Shown: positions 16,135 through 24,775, counted from the first letter of the stretch. The stretch: 64,000 nucleotides of DNA from Donghicola eburneus (GCF_900115865.1 NZ_FOXY01000007.1:62001-126000), one strand, 5' to 3'. Program-made: numbers and translations. The notes: a model not told the origin generated them from the letters alone.

Positions 16135-17450
16135 TGCAGACTTTTTTCACCGACGAACAGCTTCAGGACCCAGGCACCAAGCGCGCAAACGAGGTCCTGC
16201 GGACCTGCGTACACTGTGGGTTTTGTACAGCAACCTGCCCGACCTATCAGGTGCTGGGGGACGAACTGGATAGCCCCCGTGGCCGCATCTATCTGATCAA
16301 GGATATGCTGGAAAACAACCGCGTGCCGGACGAAAAAACCGTGCGCCACGTGGACCGCTGCCTGAGTTGTCTCGCTTGCATGACCACATGTCCGTCGGGC
16401 GTGCACTACATGCATCTGGTCGACCATGCGCGTGCGTACATCGAAAAGAACTACACACGCCCGTGGCACGACCGCGCCCTGCGCTGGATGCTGGCGCAGA
16501 TCCTGCCGTACCCTTCGCGATTCCGGTTCGCGCTGTGGCTGGCGAAGATGGGACGCCCATTCAAGGGGTTGGTGCCAGACCCGCGCCTGAAGGCGATGTT
16601 GGAGATGGCGCCGAAACAGGTCCCCCCCGTCAGTGCCAATGATCGTCCGCAGACCTTTGCACCAGCTGCGCCCAAGCGGATGCGTGTTGCACTTATGACC
16701 GGCTGCGCGCAGAAAGCGCTGAACACAGACATCAATGATGCAACTATACGTTTGCTCAGACGCTTCGGATGTGAGGTTGTGATCGCCGAAGGTGCAGGCT
16801 GCTGCGGCGCTCTCACGCATCACATGGGGCGTGAAAACGACAGCCACGATGCGGCAGCGGCGAATATCCGCGCATGGACGCGCGAGATTCAGCAAGGCGG
16901 TCTAGACGCAATTGTGATCAATACCAGCGGGTGTGGCACCACTGTCAAAGACTATTGGCACATGTTCAGAAACAGTGAACTTTCCGCCGACGCCGAGCAG
17001 ATTTCCGCCTTGGCGATGGATGTTAGCGAACTCCTGCTCAAGCTGGATATCCCCGCTGGAGAAGACAAGGGCTTAACAGTCGCCTACCACGCCGCATGCT
17101 CTTTGCAGCATGGGCAACAAATCAAGGCTGCGCCCAAGGATCTGCTGAAAAAGGTTGGTTTCCAAATCGTTGAACCTGCAGACCCGTATCTGTGCTGCGG
17201 TAGTGCAGGGACGTACAATCTGATGCAGCCCGAAATCTCTGGTAAGCTGAAGGAAAGAAAGGTCCGGACGCTTGAAGCCAAGAATCCCGATGTCATTGCG
17301 GCGGGCAATATCGGGTGCATGATGCAGATTGGCTCCGGCACAAAGACGCCGATTGTTCACAGTGTCGAGCTTCTGGATTGGGCAACCGGCGGACCCATGC
17401 CACGTGCCATGGGTGGGGTGCGCCCCGGAGAAGTCCCGATTTTGGTTTAA
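16134..17450 (+). CDS. glcF: glycolate oxidase iron-sulfur subunit GlcF
   Basis: A 438-residue iron-sulfur subunit that passes electrons from the GlcD/GlcE flavins to the quinone pool. Two ferredoxin-type 4Fe-4S motifs are complete: C25-x2-C28-x2-C31-x3-C35 followed by P, and C76-x2-C79-x2-C82-x3-C86 followed by P. Two CCG domains follow, seen as GAGCCGALTHHMG and DPYLCCGSAGTYN. The length is normal. Its start overlaps the glcE stop by one base, so the three genes form one translation-coupled unit. Confidence 0.96.
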   Translation: MQTFFTDEQLQDPGTKRANEVLRTCVHCGFCTATCPTYQVLGDELDSPRGRIYLIKDMLENNRVPDEKTVRHVDRCLSCLACMTTCPSGVHYMHLVDHARAYIEKNYTRPWHDRALRWMLAQILPYPSRFRFALWLAKMGRPFKGLVPDPRLKAMLEMAPKQVPPVSANDRPQTFAPAAPKRMRVALMTGCAQKALNTDINDATIRLLRRFGCEVVIAEGAGCCGALTHHMGRENDSHDAAAANIRAWTREIQQGGLDAIVINTSGCGTTVKDYWHMFRNSELSADAEQISALAMDVSELLLKLDIPAGEDKGLTVAYHAACSLQHGQQIKAAPKDLLKKVGFQIVEPADPYLCCGSAGTYNLMQPEISGKLKERKVRTLEAKNPDVIAAGNIGCMMQIGSGTKTPIVHSVELLDWATGGPMPRAMGGVRPGEVPILV

Positions 17451-17513
17451 TCCGCCCTACTTTTGCCTCATCCTGAGATTATTGCGAGGCATGAGTGTAA
17501 GTGGAGGTTCGGT

Positions 17514-18332
17514 TTGCGCTTCATACTGGCAGCAATCGCACTGTGTTTGGGAATGTCCGCTGCGTCGGCAGAGGAATCTGAACTCAGACGTCTAGACACG
17601 GGCGTCGACAGCCGTGGCTGGGAGGGGGTCGGTCGTCTGGATATTGGCGGCAAGGGCTTCTGTACCGGTGCCTTGGTTGCGCCCGATCTCGTGCTCACTG
17701 CTGCGCATTGCTTGTTCGACAAGGAAACCGGCCAACGGGTCGAGTTGGACCAGATCGAATTTCTGGCAGGCTGGCGCAATGGACGCGCCTTGGCCTACCG
17801 TGGGATCCGCCGTGCCGTGACCCATCCGTCCTATCGCTATGACCGCTCCGAAGGGGCAGAGCGTGTGCGTCTGGATCTGGCTTTGCTGGAGTTGGTACAG
17901 CCGATCCGCAACACGCAGGTGACGCCGTTCCCAACCGGCCCTCTGCCCCACCGCGGCGCAGAAGTCGGAGTGGTGTCCTATGCCTATGACCGCGCCGAGG
18001 CGCCGTCGCTGCAAGAGATCTGCAATGTCCTGTCTGTGCAGGATGGTGTGATCGTCCTGTCATGCCAAGTCGACTTTGGGTCCTCTGGCGCGCCGATTTT
18101 CCAGATCACTCCCTATGGCGCTAAAATCGTGTCTGTAGTGGCGGCCAAGGCCGAGGTAAACGGCGAACCCGTTGCGCTGGGATCGGACCTGTCGCTGGCC
18201 TACCGCGAGTTGCGGGCAGAGCTAGAGATGGACAACGTCCGCAACACTATGGGGGCCAAGGGGCCGCGCCATGTGATTGTCGGACAGAACTCGCACACCA
18301 ATGGGACAGGCGCGAAATTCATTCGCCCCTGA
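17514..18332 (+). CDS. secreted trypsin-like serine protease
   Basis: A 272-residue S1-family protease, exported by a signal peptide (hydrophobic LRFILAAIALCLG, cleavage near AASA). The catalytic triad is visible: His in LTAAHC, Asp in RLDLALLEL and Ser in FGSSGAPIF (GSSG in place of the usual GDSG). A Cys pair flanks the His region. Start choice: TTG 17514 has GGAGG at 17503-17507, 6 bases away, and puts the signal peptide at the N terminus; the frame also opens at TTG 17463. It is probably periplasmic; the target is unknown. Confidence 0.85.
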   Translation: MRFILAAIALCLGMSAASAEESELRRLDTGVDSRGWEGVGRLDIGGKGFCTGALVAPDLVLTAAHCLFDKETGQRVELDQIEFLAGWRNGRALAYRGIRRAVTHPSYRYDRSEGAERVRLDLALLELVQPIRNTQVTPFPTGPLPHRGAEVGVVSYAYDRAEAPSLQEICNVLSVQDGVIVLSCQVDFGSSGAPIFQITPYGAKIVSVVAAKAEVNGEPVALGSDLSLAYRELRAELEMDNVRNTMGAKGPRHVIVGQNSHTNGTGAKFIRP

Positions 18333-18336
18333 CCCT

Positions 18337-18365
18337 CTTGAAAGCCTGATCAGGCCTCCCCAAAT
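18337..18365 (+). promoter_or_regulatory. RpoH (sigma-32) type promoter of the first hsp20 gene
   Basis: CTTGAAA at 18337-18343 and CCCCAAAT at 18358-18365 are separated by 14 bases, a near-exact match to the heat-shock sigma consensus CTTGAAA-N(11-15)-CCCCATNT. The spacer holds a perfect palindrome GCCTGATCAGGC (18344-18355). Transcription would start near 18372, giving a leader of about 90 bases. Confidence 0.75.
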
Positions 18366-18373
18366 TGTGTTTT

Positions 18374-18458
18374 GTGAATGCCCATGATGGGGTTCACGCC
18401 CACCCCTGCCTGTCCATGACGGAAGGCACAGCAACACAGTTATCGCTTTACGGAGGAT
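18374..18458 (+). promoter_or_regulatory. ROSE-like RNA thermometer in the hsp20 leader
   Basis: Three consecutive hairpins can be folded: I at 18374-18397 (GTGAA/TTCAC, CCC/GGG), II at 18407-18428 (TGCCT/AGGCA, TCC/GGA) and III at 18442-18458. Hairpin III pairs ATCGCT with the ribosome binding site AGGAT, leaving one G unpaired. That is the ROSE signature (UYGCU opposite the AGGA of the Shine-Dalgarno), known from small heat-shock genes of proteobacteria. The site would open at high temperature. Confidence 0.65.
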
Positions 18459-18461
18459 GAC

Positions 18462-18926
18462 ATGCGTAACTTTGATCTGGCCCCCCTATATCGGGCCACT
18501 GTCGGTTTTGACCAAATTGCGGACCTGATGGACCGGGTTCTGGCGAATGACGCCCCGCAGCCGACCTACCCCCCATATAACATCGAAAAAACTGCCGACG
18601 ATGCCTACCGCATCTCGATCGCTGTTGCCGGTTTTGGCGCAGAGGATCTGAGCGTCGAGGTCAAGGAAAAGGCGCTGGTCGTCTCGGCTCGCAAGAGCGA
18701 CGAAGAGACCCCGCGCACCTACCTGCATCGCGGTATCGCAACCCGTGCGTTCGAGCGCCGCTTCCATCTGGCGGATCATGTCCGCGTCGTTGGCGCGACC
18801 CACACCGACGGGATGCTGCACATCGACCTGAAGCGGGAAATCCCCGAGGCGCTGAAACCGCGCCGCATCGAGATCGCATCGACCAAGCCCGCTGGCCAGT
18901 CGATCGAAGGTCACGCCAACGCGTGA
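18462..18926 (+). CDS. ibpA: small heat-shock protein, Hsp20 family
   Basis: A 154-residue cytoplasmic holdase that binds unfolding proteins. The N terminus (RNFDLAPLYRATVGFDQIADLMD) and YPPYNIEK are typical of the IbpA class. The alpha-crystallin domain spans about residues 37-130 and includes ISIAVAGF, the RGIATRAFERRFHLADHV stretch and NGML-like DGMLHIDL. GGAGGA at 18452-18457 is the ribosome binding site. It has its own heat-shock promoter, thermometer leader and terminator, so it is a single-gene unit. A shorter paralogue lies at 44.3 kb. Confidence 0.95.
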   Translation: MRNFDLAPLYRATVGFDQIADLMDRVLANDAPQPTYPPYNIEKTADDAYRISIAVAGFGAEDLSVEVKEKALVVSARKSDEETPRTYLHRGIATRAFERRFHLADHVRVVGATHTDGMLHIDLKREIPEALKPRRIEIASTKPAGQSIEGHANA

Positions 18927-18950
18927 CCGCTCCTTCAGGGTGAATGACAG

Positions 18951-18979
18951 AGGGCTCGGCGCACTGCCGGGCCCTTTTG
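18951..18979 (+). terminator. Rho-independent terminator after hsp20
   Basis: The stem AGGGCtCGGC (18951-18960) pairs with GCCGgGCCCT (18966-18975) around a five-base loop, followed by TTTT. It ends the hsp20 transcript just before the convergent oxidoreductase gene. Confidence 0.8.
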
Positions 18980-18983
18980 CTGT

Positions 18984-19952
18984 TTAGCCCAGTGACAACA
19001 CTACAGTCCCGCGCGCGTGGCGCGTCTGGACGCGGCTATGGGCCTCGAACACGTCGATCAGGTCGTAGACCCTGTCTACCACGGGCTTGAGCGTTCCCTC
19101 GGACATCATCGTGGTGAGCTCCTGCAAGTTCTCTGGTTTGTCACCGTTAACGTGCAGCTTCATCCGCTTGCCGCCTGTTTTCGATTGCATGGCCAGTTGC
19201 CACACCTCCCTGATGCCAAAATTCAAGGGGATATACAGCCCCGTTGGCTTCAGAACCTTGCGCGCCTTGGGGAACGAACTGGCGCCCACACAGTCGAAAA
19301 CCACGTCGTAGGTGTCTTTGCCAGTCAGGGGATCTGTGTCGTGGTAGTTCACCACCGCGTCTGCCCCCAAAGTCTGGGCCAACTCTTCGCTGGTGCCGCC
19401 GCACACGGCCGTGACATGGGCGCCCTTGGCCTTGGCGATCTGGATTGCATATGCCCCCACGCCGCCTGTGGCCCCGATGATCAGGATGCGCTGCCCCTGC
19501 TTCAGGTCTGCCACATCGCGCAGGAATTCCAATGCGCAGAGCCCCCCAAACGGGACGGCTGCCGCGTCCGAGTATTCCAGCGATTCCGGCATCTCGGCGA
19601 CGGCGCGGTCTTCGGCAATGGTCAGGTACTCGGCGTGGGCCCCGCCGCCCGACGATCCATAGACCCGCTGGCCAACTTTGAATTTGGTCACGCCTGCGCC
19701 GACTTCGGTGACTTCGCCGGCAAAGGTCATCCCGAGGATAGGCTTGCGAGGACGGAATAGACCGAACATCAATCTTCCGATGATCCACAGCCCACCGGGG
19801 AAATCCGACGCGCGCAGACGCCAATCGGCAGTGGTCACAGCGCTGGCATGGACGCGGATCTGAAGCTCTTTGGCCTTGGGTTTGGGGGTCGGACGCAGCT
19901 CTAGCCGCAATACATCCGGCGCCCCGTACGATTTGTACGAAACTGATTTCAT
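18984..19952 (-). CDS. zinc-free MDR-family NAD(P)H oxidoreductase
   Basis: A 322-residue medium-chain dehydrogenase/reductase of the quinone-oxidoreductase type. A GroES-like domain (about 1-125; GMTFAGEVTEVGAG) precedes a Rossmann domain with IGATGGVGAYAIQIAKAKG at about residues 154-172. The structural and catalytic zinc Cys ligands of alcohol dehydrogenases are absent, so it is a zinc-independent member. The substrate is unknown, perhaps quinones or enones. It is divergent from a LysR-family gene with paired operator-like repeats between them, which suggests that LysR protein controls it. Confidence 0.9.
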   Translation of the reverse strand: MKSVSYKSYGAPDVLRLELRPTPKPKAKELQIRVHASAVTTADWRLRASDFPGGLWIIGRLMFGLFRPRKPILGMTFAGEVTEVGAGVTKFKVGQRVYGSSGGGAHAEYLTIAEDRAVAEMPESLEYSDAAAVPFGGLCALEFLRDVADLKQGQRILIIGATGGVGAYAIQIAKAKGAHVTAVCGGTSEELAQTLGADAVVNYHDTDPLTGKDTYDVVFDCVGASSFPKARKVLKPTGLYIPLNFGIREVWQLAMQSKTGGKRMKLHVNGDKPENLQELTTMMSEGTLKPVVDRVYDLIDVFEAHSRVQTRHARGTVVLSLG

Positions 19953-19983
19953 CTGAGAATGTCCTGAATGGTGTGATCTTTAG

Positions 19984-20026
19984 TCGAAATTAACCAGAAT
20001 CGGTCCATTAAAAAATTATCGAAATT
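19984..20026. promoter_or_regulatory. paired LysR-type operator candidate
   Basis: TCGAAATT occurs twice in the divergent intergenic region, at 19984-19991 and 20019-20026, each preceded by TTA (TTAG or TTA). The spacing of 35 bases start to start, about three and a half helical turns, and the AT-rich centre fit two half-sites for a LysR tetramer. Confidence 0.45.
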
Positions 20027-20050
20027 CAGACCGGACATATACAGATTCGC

Positions 20051-20947
20051 ATGGATTGGACCCGCGTAAAATTTGACTGGAACCACGCAAGGGCGTTTTT
20101 GGTCACCGCAGAAGAGGGCTCTTTGTCTGCTGCCGCCCGCGCTTTGGGGATGACGCAGCCGACTTTGGGCCGTCAGGTGGCTGCGCTCGAGGACGAGTTG
20201 GGGATTGCCTTGTTCGACCGTGTCGGGCGTGGGCTGGAGTTAACCGAATCGGGTGACAGCCTGCTGGCCCATGTCCGCGCGATGGCCGAAGCTGCGGGCA
20301 GTCTGTCCTTGACCGCCACGGGCAAATCCCAGTCCATTGAGGGCACAATCCGCATCACCGCCAGCGAGATTTACGCGGCTTATCTGCTGCCGCCCATCTT
20401 GCCGCTGATCCGCCAAAAAGCGCCTGATTTGACGGTCGAGATCGTGGCCAAGAACGACATTTCGGATCTGCAACGCCGCGAGGCGGACATCGCCCTTCGA
20501 AATGCGCCGCCGGAGGGCGACACGCTGATCGCTCGCAAAATTGCCGAGGATTACGGATACCTCTTCTCGACCGAGGATTACGCGGAAAAGCTGGGGGACC
20601 TGCGGGACGAAGGCAACCTGCAGCGCGCCAACTTCATCGGGATGGAGCATAACGACCGGTTGATCGGTGGCCTGAACGAAATGGGGCTGGGGGTGACAGC
20701 GCAGAACTTCCCGTATCAAACCAGCGATCATCTGGTGCATTGGGAAATGGCCAAGCAAGGGCTCGGCGTGGGGATCGTTCCGGTGTGGCTTGGGGACTCA
20801 ACGCGAGACATGGCGCGGGTGGATTGCGGACTGGAGCCGATCGCCTATCCCGTCTGGCTAGTCGCTCACAAAGAGCTGCAGACCAGCCGAAAGATCCGGC
20901 TGGTCTTTGATCTATTGGCCTCAGAGGTGCCGCGCCTGCTGGGTTAG
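20051..20947 (+). CDS. LysR-family transcriptional regulator
   Basis: A 298-residue LysR regulator. The winged helix-turn-helix is at about residues 8-65 (FLVTAEEGSLSAAARALGMTQPTLGRQVAALEDELG), followed by the effector-binding domain. It is divergent from the MDR oxidoreductase, which is its likely target. The N-terminal DWTRVKFDWNHARAFLV is an extended form seen in a subgroup of alphaproteobacterial LysR proteins. Its stop overlaps the convergent stop of the aldehyde dehydrogenase gene by three bases. The effector is unknown. Confidence 0.93.
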   Translation: MDWTRVKFDWNHARAFLVTAEEGSLSAAARALGMTQPTLGRQVAALEDELGIALFDRVGRGLELTESGDSLLAHVRAMAEAAGSLSLTATGKSQSIEGTIRITASEIYAAYLLPPILPLIRQKAPDLTVEIVAKNDISDLQRREADIALRNAPPEGDTLIARKIAEDYGYLFSTEDYAEKLGDLRDEGNLQRANFIGMEHNDRLIGGLNEMGLGVTAQNFPYQTSDHLVHWEMAKQGLGVGIVPVWLGDSTRDMARVDCGLEPIAYPVWLVAHKELQTSRKIRLVFDLLASEVPRLLG

Positions 20948-22413
20948 ACCGACAGGCAGACGTATTTCAGCTCGAGATATTCCTCGATGCCGTGGTGGCT
21001 GCCCTCGCGGCCCAGACCAGACTGTTTGACGCCGCCAAAGGGGGCTTGCTCGGTCGAGATAATGCCTGTGTTCACGCCCACGATGCCATATTCCAACGCC
21101 TCGGAAACCTTGTGCACGCGGCTCAGGTCCTTGGCGTAGAAATACGCGGCGAGGCCAAAGACGGTGTCGTTCGCCATTTCGATCACGTCATCCACATCGC
21201 CAAAGCGGAAGAGGGGTGCGAAGGGGCCAAAGGTTTCCTCTTTCGAGACCTTCATGTCCTGAGTCACGCCAGTCACGATGGTCGGCTCGTAGAAGGTGCC
21301 ACCCTTTTCGTGGGGCTTGCCCCCAAGGATCACGGTCGCGCCCTTGGACACTGCGTCCTGCAGGTGGTCTTCGACCTTTTCCACGGCCTTCTCGGTAATC
21401 AGTGGGCCCAGATCAGTGCCGTCTTCTAGGCCATTGCCAACTTTCATCGCGGCGACCTTGGCGCGCAGCTTCTCGGCAAAGGCGTCGTACACGCCGTCCT
21501 GCACATAGATGCGGTTCGCGCAGACGCAGGTCTGGCCGTTGTTGCGGAACTTGCAGGCGATCGCGCCCTCGACTGCGGCATCCAGATCGGCGTCGTCAAA
21601 GACGATAAAGGGCGCGTTGCCCCCAAGCTCCATGCTGCACTTCATGACCTGATCGGCGGCCTGACGCAGCAGAATACGGCCCACGCCGGTCGAGCCAGTA
21701 AAGGTCAGCTTGCGTACGCTCGGGTTCTCGCAGAATTCCTGACCGATGCCAGCGGCGTCCGAGGCTGGCAGAATCGACAGGATGCCCTTGGGCAGGCCCG
21801 CACGTTCGGCCAATACCGCCAGAGCCAGCGCCGACAGCGGGGTTTCCGAGGCGGGGCGCGCAACGAACGAACAGCCCGCTGCGATGGCGGGGCCGCACTT
21901 GCGGGTGATCATCGCAGTGGGGAAATTCCAAGGGGTGATCGAGCCGACGACACCGATGGGCTGCTTGAGCACGTGGATGCGCTTGTCCGGCTGGTGGCCG
22001 GGAATGATCTCACCCAGAATGCGCTTGGCCTCTTCGGCGTAGAATTCGATGAAGCTGGCACCATAACTGATTTCGCCGCGCGCCTCGGCCAAGGGCTTAC
22101 CCTGTTCGGCGGTCATGATCTTGGCCAAGTCTTCTTGGTTTTCCATGATCAGATTGAACCACGCGCGCATGACGTTCGAGCGGTCCTTTGCGGTGCGGGC
22201 GGCCCATTCCTTTTGGGCGAGGCGGCCTTTTTCGACGGCTTCGGCGGTTTGTTCGCGGGTCACGTCGGCGACCATCGCCAGCACTTCGCCGGTGGCGGGG
22301 TTGGTCACTTCGAATTGACCGCCTGCGCCGTCCACCCAGTCACCGGCCAGATAGGCTTGGGTGGCAATCAGGCTGGGATCCGCCAGAAGTTCGGAGAGGG
22401 GCGATGTGGTCAT
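20944..22413 (-). CDS. gabD: NAD(P)-dependent succinate-semialdehyde dehydrogenase
   Basis: A 489-residue aldehyde dehydrogenase that oxidises succinate semialdehyde to succinate in the GABA shunt. Catalytic Glu is in MELGGNAPFIVFDDADLD; catalytic Cys is in FRNNGQTCVCANR, where the paired Cys and the flanking sequence are typical of the SSADH subfamily. VGSITPWNFP and FTGSTGVGR are cofactor-site motifs. Start choice: ATG 22413 has GGAGG complementary to 22419-22423, five bases upstream; an ATG at 22431 has none. No GABA aminotransferase gene is adjacent. Confidence 0.93.
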   Translation of the reverse strand: MTTSPLSELLADPSLIATQAYLAGDWVDGAGGQFEVTNPATGEVLAMVADVTREQTAEAVEKGRLAQKEWAARTAKDRSNVMRAWFNLIMENQEDLAKIMTAEQGKPLAEARGEISYGASFIEFYAEEAKRILGEIIPGHQPDKRIHVLKQPIGVVGSITPWNFPTAMITRKCGPAIAAGCSFVARPASETPLSALALAVLAERAGLPKGILSILPASDAAGIGQEFCENPSVRKLTFTGSTGVGRILLRQAADQVMKCSMELGGNAPFIVFDDADLDAAVEGAIACKFRNNGQTCVCANRIYVQDGVYDAFAEKLRAKVAAMKVGNGLEDGTDLGPLITEKAVEKVEDHLQDAVSKGATVILGGKPHEKGGTFYEPTIVTGVTQDMKVSKEETFGPFAPLFRFGDVDDVIEMANDTVFGLAAYFYAKDLSRVHKVSEALEYGIVGVNTGIISTEQAPFGGVKQSGLGREGSHHGIEEYLELKYVCLSV

Positions 22414-22503
22414 AAGAGCCTCCGTTGGCATTCATTTTCATTTTCCGCTGGCATAGAAGAAGCAGGCCTCGCTACAGTTGTCCAGCGAACAGGAGTGTCA
22501 GGT

Positions 22504-23280
22504 ATGAACTTGGATCGTGCATACGAGAACACAGCGTTTATTCCGGACGGAAGTTCCTTTCCCGCGCGATGGAATGCGCAGGCAGAGGCGTTTCGGATTT
22601 CACATTCGGGTTTGTCGCGGCTGGATCGGCCCTATGGCGCGGGCGCGCGTCAGAAGTACGATCTGTTTTTGCCCGACGGTCCGGTGCAGGGCACGCTGAT
22701 TTTTGTCCACGGCGGCTATTGGAAGGCCTTCGACAAATCCACGTGGTCGCATCTGGCGTCTGGCGCTGTAGCGCGGGGGTGGGCCGTGGTGATGCCAAGC
22801 TACACCCTATGTCCCGAAGCGCGCATTGCCGAGATCGGGGCGGAGATTGCATCAGTCATCACCCAAATAGCCGAGACGTCAAAAGGACCGCTGGTTCTGA
22901 CAGGACATAGTGCGGGCGGGCATCTGGTGGCGCGCGCCGCAGCGGGTTTGCTACCTGCGAGTGTCATGCACCGTATCCGGCGGGTCGTTCCGATTTCGCC
23001 CGTGGCGGATCTAGAGCCACTGATGCATACCTCAATGAACGAGATCCTACGGGTTGATGCGGATGAAGCTCTGCGAGAGAGTCCCGTCGCCTTGGCCAAG
23101 CCGGATGTGCCTGTCACTGTCTGGGTTGGCGGAGCAGAGCGCCCTGCGTTTATCGAACAAGCGGCCAAGCTCGCGCGGGTTTGGGACTGTGGGCTCGAGA
23201 TTGCGGATGGGCGGCACCATTTTGACGTGATTGATGCGCTGGACCGCAATGGCAAGCTTTTGAACTTCTTGCTGGCCTAG
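22504..23280 (+). CDS. alpha/beta hydrolase, arylformamidase-like
   Basis: A 258-residue esterase. HGGYW (about residues 67-71) and the nucleophile elbow GHSAGGHL (about 138-145) are typical of the arylformamidase/kynurenine formamidase-like branch of the hormone-sensitive-lipase group. A late GxxHFDVID segment carries the likely catalytic His. Start choice: ATG 22504 has AGGAG at 22491-22495; the frame is open far upstream but that part is antisense to gabD. No kynurenine pathway gene is near, so the substrate is uncertain. Its stop overlaps the convergent dehydratase gene by four bases. Confidence 0.85.
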   Translation: MNLDRAYENTAFIPDGSSFPARWNAQAEAFRISHSGLSRLDRPYGAGARQKYDLFLPDGPVQGTLIFVHGGYWKAFDKSTWSHLASGAVARGWAVVMPSYTLCPEARIAEIGAEIASVITQIAETSKGPLVLTGHSAGGHLVARAAAGLLPASVMHRIRRVVPISPVADLEPLMHTSMNEILRVDADEALRESPVALAKPDVPVTVWVGGAERPAFIEQAAKLARVWDCGLEIADGRHHFDVIDALDRNGKLLNFLLA

Positions 23281-24065
23281 ATGCGGGCTACGGCTTGCAT
23301 GCATTGGCGTCCGTCTGGTCCGCTTACCCACATTGCGCCGTCGGTCCCAAGGCAAAAGGCGATGTGTTCACCATGCAGGGCAGGGGCCGTGGCGCGGAAC
23401 TCAAATGATGTCAGGGGACCAAGAGCGCGCTCGGCCAGCAGCATCAGCATTTGCGCCAACAGCGGGCCGTGAACCACAAGCCCATCGTAGCCCTCCACCT
23501 CTCGGCAGTAGTCGAGATCATAGTGAATACGGTGGCCGTTGAAGGTCAGCGCCGAATAGCGAAACAGATCGGTGCTAGAGAAACTGCGTTCAAGCAGGAT
23601 CTCGCCGTCATTGCGCGCCATCGGCGGTGTCGCCGGACGCGCGTCCGGCGCAGGGTCATTCAGGTAGACGATATCCTGATACTCTGTGACACAAATCTTG
23701 TTATTCTGGTGGATGTCGTGTCGGAGGGTGACAAACCCTAAAGGTCCAGAGCGCCCCTCTTTATGCGCGGTCTTGTCTACCGCTGATGTTTTCTCGGCTA
23801 TCTGCCCAAGACGTACCGGCGTGTGGAACTCGAGCCGCCCGCCTGCCCACATCCGACGCGGCAGTCCCATGTCAGGCATAATGCCCTGTCCGACTTTGGG
23901 ATGCCCATCACGCCCAAGCCCCGCGTTCTCAACCGGATCCCAGAAGTAGATCTGGTGAAAGAAGGGCGGCATGGTGTCCGCAATGTCGGGCATCCCCAGA
24001 CTCACCGCCAGCGCCTGAGCGCGGGCGGGGTCCATAATATCGGTCAGGGTGGTGGCGTTAGCCAA
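23277..24065 (-). CDS. FAS1-like/mesaconyl-CoA hydratase-type hot-dog dehydratase
   Basis: A 262-residue double hot-dog protein of the HTD2/mesaconyl-C4-CoA hydratase type. Features are RRMWAGGRLEFHTP near the middle of the N-terminal hot-dog, and FRYSALTFNGHRIHYDLDYC with VVHGPLLAQML in the C-terminal hot-dog, where the His and the following Gly-His carry the catalytic site. It probably hydrates or dehydrates a C4-C5 acyl-CoA. The TTG start at 24065 has AAGGAAA upstream and overlaps the stop of the upstream FMN reductase gene by eight bases; ATG 24035 has no ribosome binding site. Confidence 0.8.
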   Translation of the reverse strand: MANATTLTDIMDPARAQALAVSLGMPDIADTMPPFFHQIYFWDPVENAGLGRDGHPKVGQGIMPDMGLPRRMWAGGRLEFHTPVRLGQIAEKTSAVDKTAHKEGRSGPLGFVTLRHDIHQNNKICVTEYQDIVYLNDPAPDARPATPPMARNDGEILLERSFSSTDLFRYSALTFNGHRIHYDLDYCREVEGYDGLVVHGPLLAQMLMLLAERALGPLTSFEFRATAPALHGEHIAFCLGTDGAMWVSGPDGRQCMQAVARI

Positions 24066-24603
24066 GGGCGATTTCCTTTTTCAGGCGATCAATCAGCCCC
24101 GACAGCATCTTCTGTGACATCTCGTTCTTCAAGTGCCCATCGTCGTCGAACGCTTCATGCGCTTGGGCGATGGTCAGCAGGGGACCAGGGATGACGCGGG
24201 CTTGGTGGGGAACCAAGCAGGTGCGGGTCATCAGTTGGCCAGACTCGCCGCCCGTGCGGCCCATGTTCGCGGACATCACCAGCACCGGTTTATCGGCAAG
24301 CGGATTTGTCTTGGTGCGGCTCAGCCAGTCGAGCGCGTTCTTCAGTACGCCAGTGATCCCTTTGTTGTATTCGGGCGAGGACAGGATGACCGCATCGGCC
24401 TGTGCGATCTGATCAGCCAGCGTCGTGACGGCGCCTGGCACGCCGTTCGCCTCTTCGTCGTCCCCATCATAGAGGGGCAGCTTCAGGTCACCTTCAAGGA
24501 AGGTCGCATCGCCATAAACGCGCTTGGCCTCGGCCAAAAGCATACGGTTGTAAGAGCCCTTGCGCAGAGAGCCGGACAGCAAAAGAATTGTGGAATCGGA
24601 CAT
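24058..24603 (-). CDS. NADPH-dependent FMN reductase
   Basis: A 181-residue flavodoxin-fold reductase. SGSLRKGSYNRML is the FMN phosphate-binding loop, SPEYNKGITGVLKNALDWLSR is the family signature, and MSANMGRTGGESGQ is the second flavin loop. Relatives reduce quinones, chromate or azo compounds with NADPH; the physiological substrate here is not known. It is the upstream gene of a two-gene unit with the hot-dog dehydratase. Confidence 0.92.
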   Translation of the reverse strand: MSDSTILLLSGSLRKGSYNRMLLAEAKRVYGDATFLEGDLKLPLYDGDDEEANGVPGAVTTLADQIAQADAVILSSPEYNKGITGVLKNALDWLSRTKTNPLADKPVLVMSANMGRTGGESGQLMTRTCLVPHQARVIPGPLLTIAQAHEAFDDDGHLKNEMSQKMLSGLIDRLKKEIALG

Positions 24604-24716
24604 TGGGAAGCCTCTGAATTAAAATACGTTTCTCCCTATACATAGGCCGAGTGACGCGCCGCTCCAGATCAATTTTCGCAGGGGTTCGGCGCACTGATGC
24701 ACAGGCGGAGATCAAC

Positions 24717-24746
24717 GCAAAAACGCCCGACCAAATTGGCCGGGCG
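24717..24746 (-). terminator. Rho-independent terminator of the OmpA-like gene
   Basis: CGCCCG (24724-24729) and CGGGCG (24741-24746) pair, extended by GGCC/GGTC with a G-U pair. On the minus strand the stem is followed by TTTTT. It sits 30 bases beyond the lipoprotein stop codon. Confidence 0.75.
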
Positions 24747-24775
24747 CTTTGAAATTCGACAGGCGAAGTAGCCTA

